From Macrostomum hystrix (lineage: Eukaryota > Platyhelminthes > Macrostomidae), in assembly GCA_950097015.1 (NCBI GenBank), contig CATNEN010000039.1, positions 15,842,501-15,906,500 of the forward strand: 64,000 nt of DNA. The letters run 5' to 3'. Of the stretch, positions 10,583 to 21,904 are shown in pieces. Numbering within the stretch: the stretch's first letter is position 1; the number at the start of each line of letters is the position of its first letter. A program made the translations under genes and the position numbers. The notes beneath the pieces are model-generated. The model was not told the origin of the DNA and did not search any database. It worked only from the letters and a program-made list of their open reading frames with translations.

Positions 10583-11950
10583 ATAGGGATTTCAGTGAAT
10601 AGTGATTTCAGTGAATAGCGATTTCAGTGAATAGGGATTTCAGTGAATAGGGATTTCAGTGAATAGGGATTTCAGTGAATAGTAATTTCAGTGAATAGTG
10701 ATTTCAGTGAATAGCGATTTCAGTGAATAGGGATTTCAGTGAATAGCGATTTCAGTGAATAGGGATTTCAGTGAATAGTGATTTCAGTGAATAGGGATTT
10801 CAGTGAATAGGGATTTCAGTGAAAAAGGATTTCAGGGAATAGAGATTTGAGTGAATAGGGATTTCAGTGAAAAAGGATTTCAGTGAATAGAGATTTCAGT
10901 GAATAGGGATTTCAGTGAAAAAGGATTTCAGTGAATAGCGATTTCAGTGAATAGGGATTTCAGTGAATAGTGATTTCAGTGAATAGGGATTTCAGTGAAT
11001 AGGGATTTCAGTGAAAAAGGATTTCAGGGAATAGAGATTTGAGTGAATAGGGATTTCAGTGAAAAAGGATTTCAGTGAATAGAGATTTCAGTGAATAGGG
11101 ATTTCAGTGAAAAAGGATTTCAGTGAATAGAGATTTCAGTGAATAGGGATTTCAGTGAATAGGGATTTCAGTGAATAGGGATTTTATAAAATATGGATTT
11201 TATTTATTAGGAATTTCAGCGAATAGGGATTTCAGTGAATAGTGATTTCAGTGAATAGGGATTTCAGTGAATAGGGATTTCAGTGAAAAAGGATTTCAGC
11301 GAATAGGGATTTCAGTGAATAGCGATTTCAGTGAATAGCGATTTCAGTGAATAGTGATTTCAGTGAATAGGGATTTCAGTGAATAGGGATTTCCGTGAAT
11401 AGGGATTTTATAAAATATGGATTTTATTTATTAGGAATTTCAGCGAATAGGGATTTCAGTGAATAGTGATTTCAGTGAATAGGGATTTCAGTGAATAGGG
11501 ATTTCAGTGAATAGCGATTTCAGTGAATAGCGATTTCAGTGAATAGTGATTTCAGTGAATAGGGATTTCAGTGAATAGGGATTTCAGTGAATAGGGATTT
11601 TATAAAATATGGATTTTATTTATTAGGAATTTCAGCGAATAGGGATTTCAGTGAATAGTGATTTCAGTGAATAGGGATTTCAGTGAATAGGGATTTCAGT
11701 GAAAAAGGATTTCAGCGAATAGGGATTTCAGTGAATAGCGATTTCAGTGAATAGCGATTTCAGTGAATAGTGATTTCAGTGAATAGGGATTTCAGTGAAT
11801 AGGGATTTCCGTGAATAGGGATTTCAGTGAATAGTGATTTCAGTGAATAGGGATTTCAGTGAATAGGGATTTCAGTGAATAGCGATTTCAGTGTATAGGG
11901 ATTTCAGTGAATAGGGATTTCAGTGAATAGGGATTTCAGTGAATAGGGAT
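10578..11950. repeat. Minisatellite, 16-bp unit, second block with higher-order structure
   Basis: About 85 copies of AGGGATTTCAGTGAAT. A distinctive interruption (ATTTTATAAAATATGG, then TTTATTTATTAGG) recurs at 11181, 11405 and 11597. The spacings are 224 and 192 bp, exactly 14 and 12 units, which shows that blocks of about 200 bp were amplified as a whole. Confidence 0.92.
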
Positions 11951-12062
11951 TTTGGAGAATAGGGATCTTAGTAAATATGGCTTTTTAGAAACCATTGATT
12001 CCGCTAAATTTCCAGATTTTTTTTAGATACTTGTAAAACTTTTACTTCCTTGTTTAAAAACC

Positions 12063-12069
12063 TATAAAA
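12063..12069 (+). promoter_or_regulatory. TATA box, microgene copy 2
   Basis: TATAAAA in CCTATAAAAGTAG, 53 bp before the second-copy ATG at 12122. Spacing and flanks are preserved relative to copy 1. Confidence 0.55.
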
Positions 12070-12121
12070 GTAGCGATAGCTTCAAAGCGAACAGACTATT
12101 ATTGAGACTTTTTTCACCGAG

Positions 12122-12421
12122 ATGGCAGAGACTGGCCCCCTTTCTTTCCTGAAACTTGAAGAGAAGAATTTTGGGACTTGTGATCAGCGCCTGCATGCAT
12201 ATACTAGTAGGGTCAAGTTACAGAACTCCCAATAATCTATCTCTTACCCCGAAATACACGCGCGAACGCGCAGGCCCGTGGTCTCTGCTTAAACACTGGT
12301 TCAATCTATATATTTCACAGATCAATTTCGTTACCGCCAGTTGGTCTCCAAGGCGGCTCTTGTGAATAGGAAGAGAGGCTGCGATCGAGTGAGAGTCGGG
12401 AGGGATGGAGCCGGGGGTTAG
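12122..12421 (+). CDS. Candidate two-exon microgene, 61-residue product (copy 2)
   Basis: I do not recognise this protein. Exon 1 (12122-12206) begins with ATG in ACCGAGATGG context and ends at a GTAGGG donor in phase 1. After a 114-bp intron ending TATATTTCACAG, exon 2 (12321-12421) continues the frame to a TAG. The predicted product starts MAETGPLSFLKLEEKNFG, continues with RLHAYT then QFRYRQLVSKAAL, and ends in an arginine/glycine-rich basic tail. No signal peptide or membrane segment is visible. Supporting context: a TATA box 53 bp upstream and AATAAA 131 bp after the stop, giving a compact unit of about 500 bp. The cassette is duplicated 1,761 bp upstream inside the same minisatellite. 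It could instead be the first exons of a larger gene or a chance frame; exon structure is inferred from splice signals only. Confidence 0.48.
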
Positions 12422-12551
12422 GCTGTCCCCGGTGAGATGAAGTGATGAAGCCGCCCAGAAGGATGACAGTCACGGAAGGTTAGGACAAACTGGCGAATAT
12501 ATTTTTAGTCTAGCAACATAGGCAGCGGTAGCAGCAGGGTCGCATATTGTA

Positions 12552-12557
12552 AATAAA
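12552..12557 (+). terminator. Candidate polyadenylation signal for the microgene
   Basis: AATAAA in TGTAAATAAAGTTG, 131 nt after the microgene stop codon. Copy 1 has no equivalent because its cassette ends earlier. Confidence 0.4.
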
Positions 12558-12749
12558 GTTGACGAAAGTGCAGGATGAGTAAAATCACTCATAGAAAGTT
12601 TATGAATTTAAGATGCCGATGAAGTGGCAAGGAAGAGAGGCCGACAGGACAGAGCTTGGGAGATGAAATTGAGTGAGTCTGACAATGGGGAAACTGAATG
12701 AGAGGAAAAAAGACATCAAGAAAAGGGAGAAGAATATATAGAAACAATT

Positions 12750-13535
12750 AGGTGACCAATGAGGAGAAGAAGGGGAAGGAAGAAGGGGAAGGAAGAAGGG
12801 GAAGGAAGAAGGGGAAGAAGAAGGGGAAGAAGAAGGGGAAGAAGAAGGTGAAGAAGAAGGGGAAGGAGAAGGGGAAGGAGAAGGGAAAGAAGAAGGGGAA
12901 GAAGAAGAGGAATAAGAAGGGGAATAAGAAGGGGAAGGAGAAGGGGAAGGAGAGGGGAAAGAAGGGGAAGAAGGGAAGAAGGGGAAGAAGGGGAATAAGA
13001 AGAGTAAGATAGGGGAATAAGAAGGGGAAGAAGGGGAATAAGAAGGGGAAGGAGAGGGGAAAGAAGAATGGGAAGAAGGGGAAGAAGGGAAATAAGAAGG
13101 GGAAGAAGAAGGGGAAGAAGAGGGGAAAAAAGAATGGGAAGAAGGGAAAGAAGGGGAAGAAGGGAAAGAAGGGGAAGAAGGGAAATAAGGGGAAGAAGGG
13201 AAAGAAGGGGAAGAAGGGGAATAAGAAGAGGAATAAGAAGGGGAATAAGAAGGGGAATAAGAAGAGGAATAAGAAGGGGAATAAGAAGGGGAATAAGAAG
13301 GGGAAGAAGGGGAATAAGAAGAGGAATAAGAAGGGGAAGAAGGGGAAGAAGGGGAAGAAGGGGAATAAGAGAAGGGGAAGAAGGGGAAGAAGGGGAAGAA
13401 GGAAAGAAGAATAGGAAGAAGTGGAGGGATGAAAGTATATGGGAAGTAAAAGTGAAGCATAGGGAGATGTAGTAGGAAAGAACAAGAGAAGAAGCAGTAG
13501 AAGAAGGGGATGTAGAATAAGGGGAAGAAGGGGAA
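12750..13535. repeat. Polypurine/polypyrimidine tract, irregular GAAGGGGAA repeats
   Basis: About 780 bp in which the plus strand is almost entirely A and G, built from irregular 9-12 bp units such as GAAGAAGGGGAA and GGGGAATAAGAA. Long S/P/F-rich minus-strand frames and G/K/R-rich plus-strand frames are consequences of this composition and not genes. Confidence 0.9.
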
Positions 13536-13539
13536 GAAT

Positions 13540-14038
13540 CAAAGGCAGGTAAAAGAGGGAACAGTTTAACTATTACAGTTGTGTCAAATTCATATTCAAT
13601 TGCCAAATCAAAAGCATCGCACAATCGCTCCGTGCTAGAGTCCACAGAACTGTCAGATGTAAAGTGTTTAGCTTCCTACCAATGCCCGCAAGCTCCATTG
13701 AAGTGGTAATATCCGAATGCTTATAGAACAAGGATAATTGATCAAAACCATTCCCAATCACGGCGGAACATAAAAAAAAATGCTAATAAACAAACCCGGA
13801 GCTAAATCTGCAGCACTGAAGCCCCGCTTGAAGGCAGCACAGGCTAAACTAAAGAGTTGGTTTATGATTATCAGACTGATACGAGTTCAAGATAAGGCAA
13901 TGGGCGTTGAAGATGAGAGCTAAAGTACCACACGGAGTGGGAATACTAGAAAAGCACAGGGAGATTCATCCCATGTCGAACAAAATTATCCTCAAGCTCT
14001 TGCTTCGGAACTTATAACATTAAAATGCCTTTTTAAAG
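13540..14038. other. Spacer, no gene recognised
   Basis: Mixed-composition sequence with no recognisable exon or RNA gene. Confidence 0.5.
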
Positions 14039-14039
14039 C

Positions 14040-15290
14040 TTCATCCCACTCTATTCTAACTCGATCCCACTCTATCCCAACTCGATCCCATTCTATCCCA
14101 ACTTGATCCCAGTCTATCCCAACTTGATCCCATTCTATCCCAACTTGATCTCACTCTATCCCAACTTTATCCCACTCTATCCCAACTTGATCCCACTCTA
14201 TCCCAACTTTATCCCACTCTATCCCAACTTGATCCTACTCTATCCCAACTTGATCCCACTCTATCCCAACTCGATCCCATTCTATCCCAACTTGATCCCA
14301 GTCTATCCCAACTTGATCCCAGTCTATCCCAACTTGATCCCATTCTATCCCAACTTGATCCCATTCTATCCCAACTTGATCCCAGTCTATCCCAACTTGA
14401 TCCCATTCTATCCCAACTTGATCCCACTCTATCCCAACTTGATCCCACTCTATCCCAACTTGATCCTACTCTATCCCAACTTGATCCCACTCACTCTATT
14501 CCAACTCGATCCCAGTCTATCCCAACTTGATCCCAGTCTATCCCTACTTGATCCCATTCTATCCCAACTTGATCCCATTCTATCCCAACTTGATCCCATT
14601 CTATCCCAACTTGATCCCAGTCTATCCCAACTTGATCCCATTCTATCCCAACTTGATCCCATTCTATCCCAACTTGATCCCATTCTATCCCAACTTGATC
14701 CCACTCTATCCCAACTTGATCCCATTCTATCCCAACTTGATCCCATTCTATCCCAACTTGATCCCAGTCTATCCCAACTTGATCCCATTCTATCCCAACT
14801 TGATCCCATTCTATCCCAACTTGATCCCATTCTATCCCAACTTGATCCCACTCTATCCCAACTTTATCCCACTCTATCCCAACTTGAGCCTATTCTATCC
14901 CAACTTGATCCCACTCTATCCCAACTTGATCCCACTCTATCCCAACTTGATCCCACTCTATCCCAACTCGATCCCACTCTATCCCAACTTGATCCCACTC
15001 TATCCCAACTTGATCCTACTCTATCCCAACTTTATCCCACTCTATTCCAACTTGATCCCACTCTATCCCAACTCGATCCCACTCTATCCCAACTTGATCC
15101 TACTCTATCCCAACTTGATCCCACTCTATTCCAACTCGATCCCATTCTATCCCAACTCGATCCCACTCTATTGCAACTCGATCACACTCTATTCCAACTC
15201 GATCCCACTCTATTCCAACTCGATCCCACTCTATCCCAACTTGATCCCACTCTATTCCAACTCGATCCCACTCTATCCTGACTTGTATCC
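14040..15290. repeat. Minisatellite, 21-bp unit
   Basis: About 59 copies of a 21-bp unit with core CCCAACTTGATCCCACTCTA. The period is seven codons, so plus-strand frames read as PNLIPLY or LDPTLSQ repeats and minus-strand frames as GSSWDRM. Nothing around it suggests translation. Variants CATTC, CAGTC and CACTC occur in clustered blocks. Confidence 0.93.
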
Positions 15291-15768
15291 TAGTTCATTA
15301 GATTTTTTAAAATCCCATTTCTGTCCCCTTCAAACACGAATACCGATTCCCATTCTTATTCCCAAGTTTTTTCACTTTTCCAAAGCAGCATGAACTCAAA
15401 AAGCCTGCGTGTGCTCACACTGCTCTAATCGCATGTACAACAGATTCTGAGTCAATTTTGAGTCAGCTAGGCAGAGAAATGCGTCTCAAGCAGCTTCATT
15501 AGGGTAATTGCGGTAGTTAGAGGTAAATATAAATAACCTGATTTTCCATGCCTGAACGCAGACAGTGTACAAAAAGTGTGAGCAATCACTGGCTTGAACT
15601 GGAAAAAAATGGTTGCAGAACGATAAAGTAGATTTTCCCTAATAAATCGCTAGGGACAGCGAATTATTGGTTAGCTGCAGATGAGGTAAGTTTTACAGTC
15701 TATTGTTAAGGCTAATAGTTATCTATGAAAACCAGGATTTGGGTACGATGACCTTTTAATTTGTTAGA
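15291..15768. other. Spacer, no gene recognised
   Basis: No exon or RNA feature is supported here. Confidence 0.5.
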
Positions 15769-15769
15769 T

Positions 15770-17465
15770 ATCATTGAGATGGGATTTCAATGAGATGGGA
15801 TTTCATTGAGATTGGATCACATTGAGATGGGATTTCAATGAGATGGGATTTCAATGAGATGGGATTTCAATGAGATGGGATTATATTGAGATGGGATTAT
15901 ATTGAGATGGGATTATATTGAGATGGGTTTCATTGAGATTGGATTTCATTGAGATGGGATTTCATTGAGATGGGATTTCATTGAGATGGGATTTTATTGA
16001 GATGTGATTTCATTGAGATATGATTTCATTGAGATATGATTTCATTGAGATAGGATTTCATTGAGATATGATTTCATTTAGATAGGATTTCATTGAGATG
16101 GGATTTCATTGAGATGGGATTTCATTGAGATGGGATTTTATTGAGATGTGATTTCATTGAGATGGGATTTCATTGAGATGGGATTTTATTGAGATGTGAT
16201 TTCATTGAGATATGATTTCATTGAGATAGGATTTCATTGAGATATGATTTCATTTAGATAGGATTTCATTGAGATGGGATTTCAATGAGATATGATTTCA
16301 TTGAGATATGATTTCATTGAGATGGGATCACATTGAGATGGGATTTCATTGAGATGGGATAACATTGAGATGGGATTTCATTGAGATATGATTTCGTTGA
16401 GATATGATTTCATTGAGATATGATTTCATTGATGTGGGATTTCATTGAGATGGGATTTTATTGAGATGAGATTTCATTGAGATAGGATTTCATTGAGATA
16501 TGATTTCATTTAGATAGGATTTCATTGAGATGGGATTTCAATGAGATATGATTTCATTGAGATATGATTTCATTGAGATGGGATCACATTGAGATGGGAT
16601 TTCATTGAGATGGGATAACATTGAGATGGGATTTCATTGAGATATGATTTCGTTGAGATATGATTTCGTTGAGATATGATTTCATTGAGATATGATTTCA
16701 TTGATGTGGGATTTCATTGAGATGGGATCACATTGATGTGGGATTTCATTGAGATGGGATCACATTGAGATGGGATTTCATTGAGATATGATTTCATTGA
16801 GATATGATTTCATTGAGAAAAGATTTCAATGAGATATGATTTCATTGAGATATGATTTCATTGAGATGGGATTTCATTGAGATATGATTTCATTGAGATA
16901 TGATTTCATTGAGATATGATTTCATTTAGATATGATTTCATTGAGATATGATTTCATTGAGATGCGATTTCATTGAGATTTGATTTCATTTAGATGGGAT
17001 TTCATTGAGATTTGATTTCATTTAGATGGGATTTCATTGAGATGGGATTTTATTGAGATGAAATAAATGAGATTTGATTTCATTGAGATGCGATTTCATT
17101 GAGATTTGATTTCATTTAGATGGGATTTCATTGAGATGGGATTTTATTGAGATGAAATAAATGAGATAGGATTTCATTGAGATGCGATTTCATTGAGATG
17201 CGATTTCATTGAGATTTGATTTCATTTAGATGGGATTTCATTGAGATTTGATTTCATTTAGATGGGATTTCATTGAGATGGGATTTTATTGAGATGAAAT
17301 AAATGAGATATGATTTCATTGAGATGCGATTTCATTGAGATTTGATTTCATTTAGATGGGATTTCATTGAGATTTGATTTCATTTAGATGGGATTTCATT
17401 GAGATGGGATTTTATTGAGATGAAATAAATGAGATAGGATTTCATTGAGAGCGGACTTCCTTTAG
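15770..17465. repeat. Minisatellite, 16-bp unit (GAGATGGGATTTCATT)
   Basis: About 105 copies of GAGATGGGATTTCATT with TATG, GTGATT and GATCACATT variants. A composite block with GATGAAATAAATGAGAT recurs at about 17056, 17152, 17293 and 17420, showing higher-order amplification near the right end. The unit shares GGGATTTCA and TTGA-like positions with the 9.66-11.95 kb unit. Confidence 0.92.
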
Positions 17466-18234
17466 ATAGGATTTAAATTAAAACGTGATTTTTAGGACGG
17501 GTTAAAAAAAATTTCTGAGCTTTCTTCAACAAAGTCAAGATCTAGACAATGTATGTGATTTCAACGCAAAATGTAGCGAAAAATCAAAAGCAAACAGCAA
17601 CCAGAAATGCTCACTGGAAAAAGACTCAGTAGAGGCCATGCCGCAGGTCAGCTGGGCGAGTCCAGCACTTTTCTTATTGGTCAGAAGCGGTGCTGTGCTG
17701 TAAACGGAAGCATTTTTATTTCTCCTTCATAAATTTCATTTTTACGATCAACTTTTAAATCGAAAATAAACTAGCTTTAAAGTGGCGATAGATTTTTAGA
17801 TTAAAATGAAATAGATAAGTTTTTATCGAAAAAAAGAATAATGAAACAATATTCCCACTATACTACTGATGCATGCTTTAAAAGTAGTAGTGCATAGAAC
17901 TAAACGTAAAAAGCAATATTAATTTGTATTTGGTTTAGAATATTTACTTCACGGGATTAAACATCACATAGAATTAATTTAAATAGATAATTAAATGAAG
18001 TTACAAAACTGCTTCAAGTATATCGTGTATATTTTCATTAAATGTTCTACATTTTCCAATATTTTACACAATACATGCCAATTTCAACGATAATTTTTTA
18101 CATTTTACTTAGAAAGCAAAAAAAGAAAATGCAAAAAGGAAGACGATGAATTTTTCGTAAACTCATGATTAAAAATGGAGTTCGGGCATCGGAAATGTTT
18201 ATCTTTGGATTACTGTAGCTCTTTAATAATTGAA
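17466..18234. other. AT-rich spacer
   Basis: A GC-balanced patch at 17630-17710, otherwise AT-rich. No gene recognised. Confidence 0.5.
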
Positions 18235-19045
18235 ACTAATCCAAGACCCAAATAATGACCAATTCAAAATCAAAATGACCATTCCAAGACCAAAATGACC
18301 AATCCAAGACAAAATTGACCAATCCAAGACCAAAATGACCAACCCAAGATCAAAATGACCAATCCAAGACCAAAATGACCAACCCAAGATCAAAATGACC
18401 AATTCAATACCAAAATGACCATTCCAAGACCAAAATGACCAATCCAAGACCAAAATGACCAATCCAAGACCAAAATGACCAACCCAAGATCAAAATGACC
18501 AACCCAAGATCAAAATGACCATTCCAAGACCAAAATGACCAATCCAAGACCAAAATGACCATTCCAAGACCAAAATGACCAACCCAAGATCAAAATGACC
18601 AATTCAATACCACAATGACCATTCCAAGACCAAAATGGTCAATCCAAGACCAAAATGACCATTCCAAGACCAAAATGACCAATCCAAGACCAAAATGACT
18701 ATTCCAAGACCAAAATGACCAACCCAAGACCAAAATGACCAACCCAAGACCAAAATGACCAACACAAGACCAAAATGACCAACCCAAGACCAAAATGACC
18801 AACCCAAGACCAAAATGACCAACACAAGACCAAAATGACCAACCCAAGACCAAAATGACCAACCCAAGAACCAAAATGACCAACACAAGATCAAAATGAC
18901 CAACCGAAGATCGAAATGACCAACCCAAGATCAAAATGACCAACCCAAGATCGAAATGACCAACCCAAGACCAAAATGACCAATTCAATATCAAAATGAC
19001 CAATTCAATATCAAAATGACCAATTCAATGTCAAAATGACCAAGG
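18235..19045. repeat. Minisatellite, 20-bp unit
   Basis: About 40 copies of ACCAATCCAAGACCAAAATG with AACCC, ATTCC and AACAC variants. Minus-strand frames read as a 20-residue hydrophobic cycle (VILVLDWSFWSW and similar) because 60 bp equals 20 codons; I treat these as repeat artefacts. Confidence 0.92.
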
Positions 19046-19179
19046 GAGGATTAAAGAGATACAGCTAGAATCAATAAATGAAATAAAAATGATCTATGAT
19101 AAATTTATGATTAGAATGACCATTCAATGCCAATCGCGATTATCGATGTAAAACTGAAATGACCAACATATGATTGTTA

Positions 19180-19400
19180 TTAGAAACCTAGGATTGTAAT
19201 TACCAATCTAGGATTAGTATGACCAACCTAGGATTGATATGACCAACCTAGGATTGACATGACCCCAACCTAGGATTGACATGACCAACCTAGGATTGAC
19301 ATGACCCCAACCTAGGATTGACATGACCAACCTAGGATGGATATGACCAATCTAGGATTAGTATGACTGATCTATTATTGCTATGACCAATCCCAGGATG
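19180..19400. repeat. Diverged 20-bp minisatellite next to the main array
   Basis: About ten copies of ACCAACCTAGGATTGACATG, with occasional 2-bp insertions (CCCC). It keeps the 20-bp period and the ATGACCAA segment of the neighbouring array and looks like a diverged arm of it. Confidence 0.8.
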
Positions 19401-19488
19401 AAAAAGACTAACCAATGATCAAAACGAGTAACCGCCAGTGTGAATTAAAAGCAAACAATAAATCCGCTAAAGCAGTTTAGCCGATGAC

Positions 19489-21867
19489 TCAAATAGGTGC
19501 CGTGGCAGTTCGAGTCCGCAGTCGAGCAGTGGCAGCCGTCAGCAACGGCCGCAGTCGAATCAGCGCGGCGGGCGCGCAGCAGACAGCCAGCAGGCCCAGG
19601 CCCATAGCCGGCCGATGCCGTAGCCAAGCCAGTCCTGTGACGCCGATCGATAAGCAGCCGGACAGGCAGAGGCCGATGGTGAAGGATGGCAGGCTCAGCA
19701 GAGGTCGCAGCGGAGGACAGCAGCGCCAGATGATGGAGTCAGCCAGACGAGGACGAAGCGCAAAGTAGGCCACCAGCATCAGCAGCCAGGCCAGGCATCT
19801 GATTAGCCACAGCTTGAGCTTGCTCTTTGCTAACTCTCTGGCAAACATTCGCCTAGGAGATTGGTAGCCCTTGGCCAGCAGGGCTATAGAGTCGATCTCG
19901 CCGTTTGGCACCGGATAAGCCGTCAATCTGTCTTGGGATTGTCGCCCGATGACTGTAAAGACGTCGCCCGCTAGGCCGGCGTAGCTCCAGGTGAGGCGGG
20001 CGTCGCCTATTTGAGGCTTCCTAGGATCAGCGCCACGAACGTACAGGTGTCCGCCTAGCCACTGATAGCCCCGTCTCGCCAGCTCCTCGATGGGCACCTG
20101 ACAATGTTGGAGATCAGAAAATTGGGAGAAATCACTGTCTGTAGATCTGTAGATGCGATTGATAGACATCTGTAGATGCGATTGATAGACATCTGTAGAT
20201 GCGATTGATAGACATCTGTAGATGCGATTGATAGACATCTGTAGATGCGATTGATAGACATCTGTAGATGCGATTGATAGACATCTGTAGATGCGATTGA
20301 TAGACATCTGTAGATGCGATTGATAGACATCTGTAGATGCGATTGATAGACATCTGTAGATGCGATTGATAGACATCTGTAGATGCGATTGATAGACATC
20401 TATTGACTAGATTGATGAATATCTCAAGACTCAATCGGTGGATGTCTCTAGAGCAAGGGATTCGTAGATAACTCTAGATTAGATTGATAGATATCTTTCG
20501 GATAGATTTGATGGATATCATAAGATTATAAATATTATTTTCATTAATAAGACAATATACTTAATTGATTAGAATACCTCTACAAATGAGATGACTGTGA
20601 TTAATATTAGTTGTCTATATTACAAAACCAAGGTTCATGAGCTCGAAATTAGCACCTTGTCGTGAAATTTGAGCACTCGAGTGCCTTGAGACGATGAGAA
20701 AGTCATGGCCTGAATTACACATCCTCATTACCTGTAGCCAAATGATGCTTATAGATTTATCCCAAAATGGGACATCAGGAGTTCCCTAGTCGTGCTCACC
20801 TCGTCACTGGGTGGCTTTTCCACCTGAGTGTCCGGCACCAGCTGGTCCAGAAAGACCCCAGTCAGCTGATAAGCTCCCAAACTGGCCGAGTCGGCCGTGA
20901 AACTCATCTCGGCGTGTGGCATCGCGCGTGGATTCTGGTGACTCCGACTCTCTAGAAACAACCGACTGTCGATTAGGCGCGGCTCCCAGGCGGCCGAGTA
21001 AATTGGCACCGACTCTGATCGGGAACTGCCGTCTGGTTGGGTCACCTGAGCATACAAATTCGATGTTTAACTCTTGATAAAAAACATTATCTTATCTCTT
21101 ATCTGAAGTCTCGTGGATAGATAGAAAGGCCGCTTTATGTTATCTTATCTCTTATCTGAAGTCTCGTGGATAGATAGAAAGGCCGCTTTATGTTATCTTA
21201 TCTCTTATCTGAAGTCTCGTGGATAGATAGAAAGGCCGCTTTATGTTATCTTATCTCTTATCTGAAGTCTCGCGGATAGATAGAAAGGCCGCTTTATGTT
21301 ATCTTATCTCTTATCTGAAGTCTCGTGGATAGATAGAAAGGCTGCTTTATGTTATCTTATTTCTTATCTGATGTCTCGCGGATAGATAGAAAGGCCGCCT
21401 AATCATTATATCTCCTATGAGTTATGTCAGTTATCTGCAAGTTTAAAAGCGTTTCCCACCTCGTTGTTTTCAAGCTCCTCTCGCCACTGGTACATCTCCA
21501 CCGTGCGCCGCATCCTGTAAGCCCGGAGTCGAACCCCAAACTCGGGGTCCAGGCACCAGCCTGAGATGTCCAGCTTGCCGGAGATGTGCACCAGGCGATC
21601 TTCGTTGCTAGCCGAGTGATACTCCGCTGCTGGCAGTGACGTCACTCGTTCCAAACCTTCGTAGAGAACTCGATCCCTGGCCACAGCTTGCGCCTCGTTC
21701 CAGAAGGCCAGAATGCAGCCCGCCAGTAGCAGACCGCAGCAGACCAGGCAGCGGACAGCTGTAACTCCACGGCTCTCATTCTGCTGAGCTTGCCGCTGCT
21801 GCAGTCTGGCAGCGACAGCGATGCTGTCAGCAAAGCCGGGGTCATTTGGGAAATTTCTTCGATACAT
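19489..21867 (-). CDS. TMEM43: Transmembrane protein 43 (LUMA) orthologue
   Basis: Three exons, all joined in phase 0: 21867-21460, 21045-20800 and 20097-19489, giving 420 residues (human TMEM43 is about 400). Donors are GTGGGA and GTGAGC; acceptors are TGCTCAG and TTGTCAG. Exon 1 carries an N-terminal hydrophobic segment (about residues 37-56) and the family signatures EDRLVHISGKL and RRTVEMYQW. Exon 3 carries LTWSYAGLAGD followed by a C-terminal cluster of hydrophobic segments (about 315-333, 351-376, 381-400). TMEM43 family members sit in the inner nuclear membrane/ER and bind lamins and emerin in vertebrates. The start is the ATG at 21867, not the TTG nine bases earlier. A TTTTGTTGCAG acceptor lies only 26 nt upstream. 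Both introns contain minisatellites. No clear AATAAA follows the stop. Confidence 0.93.
20145..20402. repeat. Intronic minisatellite, 23-bp unit (TMEM43 intron 2)
   Basis: About 11 near-identical copies of a 23-bp unit with core GATGCGATTGATAGACATCT. It lies about 50 bp from the exon-3 acceptor and occupies over a third of the intron. The homogeneity suggests recent expansion. Confidence 0.92.
21085..21405. repeat. Intronic minisatellite, 53-bp unit (TMEM43 intron 1)
   Basis: Six near-identical copies of a 53-bp unit containing TTATCTCTTATCTGAAGTCT and GATAGATAGAAAGGCCGC. It fills most of the 414-bp intron 1. GATA/TATC motifs occur several times per unit. Confidence 0.92.
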
Positions 21868-21892
21868 GTGATTCAATTGATTGGACTTACCG

Positions 21893-21903
21893 GCTGCAAC
21901 AAA
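21893..21903 (-). promoter_or_regulatory. Splice acceptor just upstream of TMEM43 ATG (trans-splice candidate)
   Basis: The minus strand reads TATTTTGTTGCAG before a 26-nt leader and the ATG. No 5' exon was found, so it may receive a spliced leader or an unseen noncoding exon. Confidence 0.4.
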
Positions 21904-21904
21904 A

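Noticed and set aside
10361-12421. Histone, snRNA or spliced-leader RNA gene as an explanation for the duplicated TATA cassette
   Set aside because: I compared by eye with remembered U1, U2, U4, U5, U6 and U12 features and saw no match; the open frame with intron fits better.
14103-15393. Frames encoding PNLIPLY / LDPTLSQ repeats
   Set aside because: The 21-bp unit is a multiple of three, so open frames arise automatically; both strands are open.
19484-20434. Minus-strand frames beginning in the 23-bp array and running into TMEM43 exon 3
   Set aside because: The real exon starts at the acceptor at 20097; the upstream part is intronic repeat.
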